Made by a program: the position numbers and the translations under genes. A DNA stretch of 10,330 nt, taken from Acinetobacter sp. GTDB lineage: Bacteria > Pseudomonadota > Gammaproteobacteria > Pseudomonadales > Moraxellaceae. The stretch lies in NCBI GenBank assembly GCA_030152605.1, contig JASLJB010000071.1:1-10330 (forward strand). The letters are read 5' to 3'. Within the stretch, counting starts at the first letter, position 1. Each line of letters starts with the position of its first letter. A model generated the notes under the pieces. It was given only the letters and a program-made list of their open reading frames with translations. It had not been told where the DNA came from and did no database searches. Below are positions 4,858-10,330 of this stretch, one piece after another.

Positions 4858-6561
4858 TTAGTGAGACAAATGCAGCACACGTAGCTGTAGACTGGTGTTG
4901 CCATTGTACTGATTGCGATCCAGCTCAAACACCAGATTGACCTGAGATTGGCTTGGATCAAAGTCAAATTTGTCTGCTGCACCAAATGCAATCGCCTCTA
5001 CCGTCTGCTGGTTGCTTAAACGCAAACGCAGCTTAAGATGGGTATCTTTGAGCCAACGGTAATCTTCAAGCTGAAAACGCCCTTCAAACACCGGCAATGG
5101 AAATTGATGCCCCCATGGACCGAGTTGTTCAATTTGATCAACGGTGTGTAGATTAAAAGCCTCTGCTGCCAACTCACCATCGGTCCAGATCGTGGCTGCA
5201 AATAAATCCGCATCCATTTCTGCAATCAATGCAGTAAAGGCCTGCTTAAATGCTTCAAAATCTTGCTTCTTGATACTCAGACCGGCTGCTGCGGCATGCC
5301 CACCAAAAAAGCTCACCAGATGCGGATGCTGTTCTGCAACACGTTCAATCGCATCACGAATATGCACCCCTTCGATCGAACGCGCTGAGCCTTTGATATG
5401 CACCCCATCTTGGTCTGCTGCAAAGACGATACTCGGGCGATGAAACTGTTCTTTGAGGCGACCTGCCACGATGCCGATCACACCTTGGTGCCAGTGCGCT
5501 TCAAACATCACGATCGCTGCCGGCAGATGTGCTCGATCCAAGTCAAGCTGCTGCAAACTTAGCAGTGCTTCCTGCTTCATTTGTGCTTCGACTTGACGGC
5601 GATCCAAGTTGAGTTGATTGAGTTGTCGTGCCAAGGCATGAGCCTCGGAGAGATCATCAGCCAATAAACACTCAATCCCGATATCCATGGTTTCCATCCG
5701 ACCTGCCGCATTCAGGCGTGGCCCGAGTACGAAGCCGAGATCTTGTGCCTGTACGCTGGCCGCATCTCGTCCTGCGATATCCAACAGCGCTGAAATTCCC
5801 GGTCGACACTGATTGAGTCGAATACGTTGTAGCCCAGCATCGATCAAGATCCGGTTGTTATAGTCCAGACTGGCCACATCGGCATAGGTGCCCAAAGCCA
5901 CCAAGTCCAAATACTGCGGCATGTGCGCGGTCGACTTGCTGCGTTTTTTACGATGACTGCTGAGCTGCGCCAACAGATAAAATGCCACCCCAACCCCTGC
6001 CAAGGCCTTACTCGGAAAGTCGCAGCCCAACTGATTGGGATTGACCACGGCTTCTGCGCACGGCGTCGCTTTGGTGGTTAAATGGTGATCGGTAATAATC
6101 ACCTGCATGGTGTGCGCTTGGGCTTGTTCGACCCCGGCATGACTGGAAATCCCATTATCCACCGTGATCAATAGATCCGGTTGAAAGCGAGTAAAGGCCA
6201 AGTCCGCAATCGCAGGTGTCAGCCCATAGCCATACTTAAAGCGATCAGGCACCAAATAGCAGACATCGGCGCCCATCTCGGTCAAGGCCAACAGCATCAG
6301 TGCTGTGCTGGTCGCGCCATCGGCATCATAGTCGCCCACGATGACGATTTTCTTGCCTTGATCAATGCTCTGATCAATCAAGTTCACCGCGGCGTCTAAG
6401 CCCTTGAGCTGTGGCGCCAGCAAATGCTTGAGCTTCAGTTCTAGCTCTTGGGCAGAGGCAACCCCACGCCGCGCTAGAATTTGCGCAAAAAAAGGCGAAA
6501 GCCCCTGAAAATTTTCAGGCGCACTCAGAAAAGGACGTTGTTGGACACGGAGCTGTGACAT
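4858..6561 (-). CDS. recJ: Single-stranded-DNA-specific exonuclease RecJ
   Basis: RecJ degrades single-stranded DNA 5' to 3' in RecF-pathway recombination, base-excision and mismatch repair. The protein has 567 residues (E. coli 577). The DHH catalytic domain is clear: GDYDADG at 76-82, VDNG at 134-137, DHH at 158-160, GTYADVASL at 224-232 and GPRLNAAGRM at 280-289. The DHHA1 part follows with HWHQGVIGIVAGRL (356-369) and the GGHAAAAG signature (420-427). A C-terminal OB-fold-like region ends the protein. The metal-binding aspartates and histidines are all present. ATG 6561 lies directly after three 14-bp tandem repeats and has only a weak Shine-Dalgarno sequence, so its translation may depend on the pdxH-glmM messenger. 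It is the last gene of glmM-pdxH-recJ and faces the porin gene. Confidence 0.97.
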   Translation of the reverse strand: MSQLRVQQRPFLSAPENFQGLSPFFAQILARRGVASAQELELKLKHLLAPQLKGLDAAVNLIDQSIDQGKKIVIVGDYDADGATSTALMLLALTEMGADVCYLVPDRFKYGYGLTPAIADLAFTRFQPDLLITVDNGISSHAGVEQAQAHTMQVIITDHHLTTKATPCAEAVVNPNQLGCDFPSKALAGVGVAFYLLAQLSSHRKKRSKSTAHMPQYLDLVALGTYADVASLDYNNRILIDAGLQRIRLNQCRPGISALLDIAGRDAASVQAQDLGFVLGPRLNAAGRMETMDIGIECLLADDLSEAHALARQLNQLNLDRRQVEAQMKQEALLSLQQLDLDRAHLPAAIVMFEAHWHQGVIGIVAGRLKEQFHRPSIVFAADQDGVHIKGSARSIEGVHIRDAIERVAEQHPHLVSFFGGHAAAAGLSIKKQDFEAFKQAFTALIAEMDADLFAATIWTDGELAAEAFNLHTVDQIEQLGPWGHQFPLPVFEGRFQLEDYRWLKDTHLKLRLRLSNQQTVEAIAFGAADKFDFDPSQSQVNLVFELDRNQYNGNTSLQLRVLHLSH

Positions 6562-6603
6562 TTTATTTATCGCATCTTTCTTATGGCATCTTATTTATGG
6601 CAT
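6562..6603 (-). repeat. Three 14-bp tandem repeats joining the pdxH stop to the recJ start
   Basis: On the minus strand the units are ATGCCATAAATAAG (6590-6603), ATGCCATAAGAAAG (6576-6589) and ATGCGATAAATAAA (6562-6575), followed at once by the recJ ATG. The first unit contains the last codons of pdxH (Met, Pro, stop). Copy-number change by slippage would leave both reading frames intact and alter only the spacer. Confidence 0.9.
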
Positions 6604-7251
6604 CAGGCGTTGTATTTTCCAACCCACATCAGTATGCACATAGCTGACGCGATCATGTAAGCGATTCGGACGGCCCTGCCAAAACTCATAATCGCTCGGG
6701 ATCACGCGATAACCGCCCCAAAACTCAGGCTTGGTCAGTTGATCTTGCTGTGCAACTTGCTGTGACAAGGCTTGAAAGCGTTGTTGTAACAACTCACGAC
6801 TCTCGATCACACCACTTTGCGGCGTACTAATATGCGCAGCAATTTGGCTATCACGCGGACGCTTTTGATAGTAAGCACTTGACTCAGATTCCGAGATTTT
6901 CTCTACCCGACCATGTACGCGGATTTGGCGTTCAAGTTCAGGCCAGTAAAACAGCAACTCTGCCGCAGGATTGGCCGCAAGGTCGAGGCCTTTTTGACTG
7001 TCATAGTTAGTATAAAAATCATAGCCCTGTTCAGTGGCACCACGCAGCAACACGGTACGCACATGTGGGCGCCCCTGTGCATCTGCGGTCGCGAGCGACA
7101 TCGCATAAGGCTCATGTAACTGCGCAGTCAGGGCTTGATTAAACCACTGCAAAAACTGCACATGTGGATCAGCCGTCATCTGCGCTTCGAGCAATTCATC
7201 TTTTTGATAACTCAAACGCAATTCGCTTAAATCTTTGATCATATCACTCAT
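6595..7251 (-). CDS. pdxH: Pyridoxine/pyridoxamine 5'-phosphate oxidase
   Basis: PdxH is an FMN enzyme that oxidises pyridoxine or pyridoxamine 5'-phosphate to pyridoxal 5'-phosphate, the last step of vitamin B6 synthesis and salvage. The protein has 218 residues, as in E. coli. FMN and substrate motifs are in order: RTVLLRG, FYTNYDSQKG, LLFYWPELERQIRVHG, the YYQKRPRDSQIAAHIS loop, and the C-terminal signature FWQGRPNRLHDR. The end is WKIQRLMP, where E. coli has RLAP; the Met codon is the first base triplet of the tandem repeats that follow. ATG 7251 has AGGA 7 nt upstream, and this overlaps the glmM stop codon. The gap to glmM is 9 nt, so the two genes are probably translationally coupled. 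Confidence 0.97.
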   Translation of the reverse strand: MSDMIKDLSELRLSYQKDELLEAQMTADPHVQFLQWFNQALTAQLHEPYAMSLATADAQGRPHVRTVLLRGATEQGYDFYTNYDSQKGLDLAANPAAELLFYWPELERQIRVHGRVEKISESESSAYYQKRPRDSQIAAHISTPQSGVIESRELLQQRFQALSQQVAQQDQLTKPEFWGGYRVIPSDYEFWQGRPNRLHDRVSYVHTDVGWKIQRLMP

Positions 7252-7258
7252 ATTACTG

Positions 7259-7262
7259 TCCT
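7259..7262 (-). promoter_or_regulatory. pdxH ribosome-binding site overlapping the glmM stop codon
   Basis: AGGA on the minus strand uses the last two bases of the glmM TAG stop and stands 7 nt before the pdxH ATG. A ribosome finishing glmM would cover the site, suggesting coupled translation. Confidence 0.75.
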
Positions 7263-8598
7263 AAGCCACCTGTGCTTGTTGGCGTACCGCATCGGCGAGT
7301 TGGTTGGCTAATGTGGTGACTTCATCTAAATCATCACCTTCGACCATGACGCGGATCACGGGTTCTGTACCAGACTTACGAATCAACAGTCGACCACGAC
7401 CATCAAGTTGTTTCTCCGCACGTGCAAAGGCGTCAACCAAGGCGGGCACTGCATAGGGGTCCATCTTCTGCGCAAGGCGCACATTGACCAATACTTGTGG
7501 GAACAATTTTAAATCCGCCACCAACGCATCTAAACTCTGGTCTTGTTCGACCATCACCGTCAGGACTTGCAATGCTGCGATGATCGCATCACCTGTGGTA
7601 CTTTTATCGAGGGTCAGGATATGTCCAGATGGCTCGCCACCGATCACCCAATCATTTTGTTCCAAAGCTTGTAATACGTAGCGATCCCCGACACCGGCGC
7701 GAACAAAAGGTACCTCGGCTTTGGCCAAAGCCAATTCGAGTGCCATATTGCTCATCACTGTGCCAACGATCCCAGCAGGGCGTTGTTTGGCTTGGGTGGC
7801 GAGGATATACAAGATATGGTCACCATCCACCAACTGACCGTGTTTGTCGACCATCACCACGCGATCGGCATCACCATCAAAAGCCACACCAAGATCAGCC
7901 TGATGTTCTAAAACCGCTTTTTGTAAGCCTTCAGGATGGGTTGAACCACAGTTTTCATTGATATTGACACCGTCTGGGCTGTCATTCAGTGCAATGACTT
8001 TAGCCCCGAGCTCTCTAAATACTGCAGGCCCAACGCTATAGGCAGCACCATTGGCACAGTCCACCACGATTTTTAAGTTTCTCAGATCGAAGTGGTAAGG
8101 AAAAGTCGACTTACAGAATTCGATATAACGACCGTTGGCATCTTTGACGCGAACGCTTTTACCCAAATTGGCCGTGTCTTCGATCAACAGCTCTTTATCG
8201 AGTTCTTGGTTGATGGCGTGCTGTAATTCATCAGAGAGTTTTTTTCCTTCATTCGAGAAGAATTTAATCCCATTATCAAAATAAGGGTTATGCGACGCTG
8301 AAATCACGATCCCTGCATCGGCATGCAAGGCACGGGTCAGATGTGCGATCGCAGGTGTGGGTAATGGCCCAAGCAAATGCACATAAACACCTGCTGCGTT
8401 TAAACCGGCCTGCAATGCAGACTCTAAGATATAACCGGATAGACGGGTATCTTTGCCCAAGACCACGATTGGTTTTTTATTTTGACGAATTTGTTTTAAT
8501 ACTTTTCCTGCGGCAAAACCCAATGCCAAAGCAAATTGCGGTGTGATCGGGGCCTCACCAAACTTTCCACGAATACCGTCTGTACCAAAATAGCTCAT
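7261..8598 (-). CDS. glmM: Phosphoglucosamine mutase
   Basis: GlmM interconverts glucosamine-6-phosphate and glucosamine-1-phosphate, on the path to UDP-N-acetylglucosamine for peptidoglycan and lipopolysaccharide. The protein has 445 residues, the E. coli length. It opens MSYFGTDGIRG. The phosphoserine loop ISASHNP places catalytic Ser102 exactly as in E. coli. The Mg-binding loop DGDADR is at 241-246, the sugar-binding GEPSGH at 321-326 and the phosphate-binding RKSGTEP at 407-413. All four domains of the alpha-D-phosphohexomutase family are represented. ATG 8598 is followed by the family N-terminus; only a weak Shine-Dalgarno-like GAGTGG lies 7 nt upstream. It leads the glmM-pdxH-recJ operon. 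I could not find a convincing promoter in the repeat-rich spacer upstream. No glmU or glmS is nearby. Confidence 0.98.
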   Translation of the reverse strand: MSYFGTDGIRGKFGEAPITPQFALALGFAAGKVLKQIRQNKKPIVVLGKDTRLSGYILESALQAGLNAAGVYVHLLGPLPTPAIAHLTRALHADAGIVISASHNPYFDNGIKFFSNEGKKLSDELQHAINQELDKELLIEDTANLGKSVRVKDANGRYIEFCKSTFPYHFDLRNLKIVVDCANGAAYSVGPAVFRELGAKVIALNDSPDGVNINENCGSTHPEGLQKAVLEHQADLGVAFDGDADRVVMVDKHGQLVDGDHILYILATQAKQRPAGIVGTVMSNMALELALAKAEVPFVRAGVGDRYVLQALEQNDWVIGGEPSGHILTLDKSTTGDAIIAALQVLTVMVEQDQSLDALVADLKLFPQVLVNVRLAQKMDPYAVPALVDAFARAEKQLDGRGRLLIRKSGTEPVIRVMVEGDDLDEVTTLANQLADAVRQQAQVA

Positions 8599-8659
8599 CC
8601 TATACCCACTCTTTCTCTATGTATTCAACACTTAATTAAAGACTGTATCACTAGGTTTA

Positions 8660-8683
8660 TTTTCAAATTGGTTTTCAAATTGG
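8660..8683. repeat. Exact 12-bp tandem duplication upstream of glmM
   Basis: TTTTCAAATTGG occurs twice back to back (8660-8671 and 8672-8683). The second copy runs into the hairpin arm at 8677-8688. It lies about 60-85 bp upstream of the glmM start, where promoter or leader sequence is expected. Confidence 0.85.
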
Positions 8684-8710
8684 ATCAGCCTAATCTGATC
8701 CAGTTTTTTT
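8677..8710 (+). terminator. Intrinsic terminator on the plus strand with no plus-strand gene in front of it
   Basis: AAATTGGATCAG (8677-8688) pairs with CTGATCCAGTTT (8695-8706) around a 6-nt loop, with one U-G wobble, and runs into seven Ts (8704-8710). On the minus strand the stem is not followed by a T-run, so it should act only on plus-strand transcripts. The nearest plus-strand gene ends nearly 4 kb to the left. Confidence 0.6.
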
Positions 8711-8742
8711 AATCAATACTCTAGAACCTAGAATTTCATCGT

Positions 8743-8776
8743 TCTACTTTACACTAAACTTTACTCTACACTAAAA
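8743..8776. repeat. Imperfect 17-bp tandem repeat between the guaB terminator and glmM
   Basis: TCTACTTTACACTAAAC (8743-8759) is followed directly by TTTACTCTACACTAAAA (8760-8776), with 14 of 17 bases identical. No function is evident. Confidence 0.7.
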
Positions 8777-8779
8777 ATT

Positions 8780-8810
8780 AAAAAAGCCATCCTCAGCGGA
8801 CAGCCTTTTT
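8780..8810 (-). terminator. Intrinsic terminator of guaB
   Basis: The minus-strand RNA forms a continuous 13-bp stem, AAAAAGGCUGUCC with GGAUGGCUUUUUU, around a GCUGA loop. Three of the pairs are G-U wobbles, so the stem holds only in the minus-strand transcript. A U-run follows. It begins about 30 nt after the guaB stop codon. Confidence 0.8.
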
Positions 8811-8841
8811 GCATAAACGTCTTACAAATGATTAAAACCAA

Positions 8842-10308
8842 TTAACCAATACGATAGTTCGGCGCTTCTTTGGTGATGGTCACATCATGCACATGCGACT
8901 CTTGCATACCCGCCGATGTGATTTTCACAAATTTTGCATTTTGACGTAAGTCTTCAACAGTCGCAGAACCGGTATACCCCATAGAAGAGCGTAAACCGCC
9001 CATCATTTGATGCACGATTGCACCCATTGGGCCTTTATACGGAACACGTCCTTCGATCCCTTCAGGCACCAACTTTTCAGCACCCGCTTTCGAGTCTTGG
9101 AAGTAACGATCCGCAGAACCAGTTGCACCGGCCATCGCACCCAAAGATCCCATACCACGATAGGCTTTGTAGTAACGACCTTGGAAAAACTCAACTTCGC
9201 CAGGTGCTTCTTCAGTCCCTGCCATCAATGAGCCCACCATGATGGTGCTTGCACCAGCGCCGAGCGCTTTGGCCATGTCACCAGAGAAACGAATACCACC
9301 ATCTGCGATCAAAGGAATTTGATCTTTCAGTGCATTGGCGACATTATCAATCGCAGAAATTTGTGGAACACCAATACCGGCCACGATACGTGTGGTACAG
9401 ATTGAACCAGGACCAATACCGACTTTCACCGCATCCGCACCCGCATCCATCAAGGCCAACGCAGCATCACCTGTCGCAATGTTTCCGCCAATGACTTGAA
9501 CTTGTGGGTAGTTTTGTTTCACCCAACGTACGCGTTCAATCACACCCGCTGAATGGCCATGTGCGGTGTCAACCACGATCACGTCCACACCGGCATCAAC
9601 TAAGGCTTCAACACGTGCTGGTGTTTCAGCACCCGTACCAACCGCAGCACCCACGCGTAAACGACCTAAGTCATCTTTACAGCTGTTTGGATAAAGCTCG
9701 GCTTTGCGAAAATCAGTCACGGTAATCAAGCCTTTCAGGACATGATTGTCATCCACGACCAACACGCGTTCAATACGATGTTTTTGCAATAGTGCTTGGA
9801 TATTCTCTTTGGACTCACCTTCTTTGACCGTCACCAAACGATCTTGAGTCGTCATGATGCTGCTCACTGGCTGTTCAAAGTTGGTTTCAAAGCGTGTATC
9901 ACGACCTGTCACGATACCAACCACTTTGCCATCTTTCACCACAGGTACACCGCTGATATGATTCGATTCAGTAATCGCCATCAATTCACGTACTGTGGTT
10001 TCTGGGCTCACGGTGATTGGGTCTTTAACCATCCCAGCTTCAAATTTTTTCACACGACGAACTTCTGCAGCCTGTGCAGAGATGTCCATATTTTTGTGTA
10101 AAATTCCAATCCCGCCGTTTTGCGCCATCGCAATCGCCATACGGGACTCAGTCACCGTATCCATTGCAGCTGTCACAAGGGGAATGTTTAATTGAATGCC
10201 ACGAGTCAGGCGTGTCTTTAAAGAGACATCTTTTGGGAGGATCGTAGAATAGGCAGGGAGTAATAAGACATCATCGAAGGTTAACGCTTCTTGAACGATG
10301 GTCAGCAT
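8842..10308 (-). CDS. guaB: Inosine-5'-monophosphate dehydrogenase
   Basis: GuaB oxidises IMP to XMP with NAD+, the rate-limiting step of guanine nucleotide synthesis. The protein has 488 residues, as in E. coli, and looks complete. The N-terminal barrel segment LTFDDVLLLPAYS leads into two CBS domains (about 92-205), which in this family bind regulatory nucleotides. The barrel then resumes with GPGSICTTR, placing catalytic Cys304 in its mobile loop. DGGIR at 337-341 is the IMP-phosphate-binding loop, YRGMGS is at 383-388, and the flap has EGRVPYKG (419-426) with Arg421. The C-terminus NYRIG is typical. ATG 10308 lies 22 bases from the window edge, with a weak GTGAG 6 nt upstream; the promoter is outside. 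guaA, its frequent partner, is not downstream. A terminator separates guaB from glmM. Confidence 0.98.
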   Translation of the reverse strand: MLTIVQEALTFDDVLLLPAYSTILPKDVSLKTRLTRGIQLNIPLVTAAMDTVTESRMAIAMAQNGGIGILHKNMDISAQAAEVRRVKKFEAGMVKDPITVSPETTVRELMAITESNHISGVPVVKDGKVVGIVTGRDTRFETNFEQPVSSIMTTQDRLVTVKEGESKENIQALLQKHRIERVLVVDDNHVLKGLITVTDFRKAELYPNSCKDDLGRLRVGAAVGTGAETPARVEALVDAGVDVIVVDTAHGHSAGVIERVRWVKQNYPQVQVIGGNIATGDAALALMDAGADAVKVGIGPGSICTTRIVAGIGVPQISAIDNVANALKDQIPLIADGGIRFSGDMAKALGAGASTIMVGSLMAGTEEAPGEVEFFQGRYYKAYRGMGSLGAMAGATGSADRYFQDSKAGAEKLVPEGIEGRVPYKGPMGAIVHQMMGGLRSSMGYTGSATVEDLRQNAKFVKITSAGMQESHVHDVTITKEAPNYRIG

Positions 10309-10330
10309 AACAGTCTCACTGGTAATTTCC

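Noticed and set aside
7629..7961. 110-codon plus-strand open frame inside glmM
   Set aside because: Its composition is that of an antisense shadow (rich in Pro, His, Arg and Gln), and it overlaps the essential DGDADR region of GlmM.
8620..8640. Very short plus-strand frame (MYSTLN) before the orphan terminator
   Set aside because: It has six codons and no ribosome-binding site, so there is no support for a coding function.
9796..10101. 101-codon plus-strand open frame inside guaB
   Set aside because: It is antisense to the CBS domains of GuaB, with no motif or start signal of its own.
1..10330. A novel defence, mobile or biosynthetic system
   Set aside because: All substantial frames are accounted for by recognisable chromosomal genes. 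No direct-repeat array, transposase, integrase, toxin-antitoxin pair or reverse transcriptase is present.

Overview
The window most likely comes from a gamma-proteobacterial chromosome of the family Moraxellaceae, probably Acinetobacter. This rests on recognising the WaaA, RF2, RecJ, PdxH, GlmM and GuaB proteins and on the Acinetobacter-like putative porin; no database search was run. Every large gene is housekeeping or a common accessory gene. I found no CRISPR array, insertion sequence, prophage gene, tRNA or rRNA, and no undescribed multi-gene system. The more interesting signals are in the regulatory and intergenic DNA.

Layout, left to right. Positions 1-739 (minus) hold the N-terminal two thirds or so of waaA (Kdo transferase), which runs off the left edge and appears to start at a TTG. 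A hairpin at 778-816 separates it from a minus-strand pair: an ArsR-type regulator (1959-2258) followed by an Old Yellow Enzyme-family ene-reductase (847-1902). A palindromic, operator-like array (2312-2361) lies upstream of the regulator. Next is prfB (release factor 2, 2434-3529, minus), with the classical programmed +1 frameshift at an in-frame TGA. A 452-base AT-rich gap contains a helically phased TTAC array and a good promoter for the only plus-strand gene, a putative outer-membrane porin (3982-4746). The porin is convergent with recJ, and a strong bidirectional terminator (4769-4797) lies between them.

The right half is a minus-strand block read from right to left: guaB (8842-10308, IMP dehydrogenase) with its own terminator (8780-8810), then a tight glmM-pdxH-recJ operon (8598 down to 4858). 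The glmM stop codon overlaps the pdxH ribosome-binding site. pdxH and recJ are joined by three 14-bp tandem repeats. The spacer between guaB and glmM contains two other short tandem repeats and a hairpin with a T-tract that would terminate only plus-strand transcription, where no gene is seen.

Functionally, glmM (UDP-GlcNAc supply) and waaA (lipid A-Kdo) serve envelope synthesis and the porin is an envelope component. guaB and pdxH make nucleotide and cofactor, recJ acts in DNA repair and prfB in translation termination. The ArsR/ene-reductase pair looks like a small, self-regulated response to reactive electrophiles, which is inferred from context.
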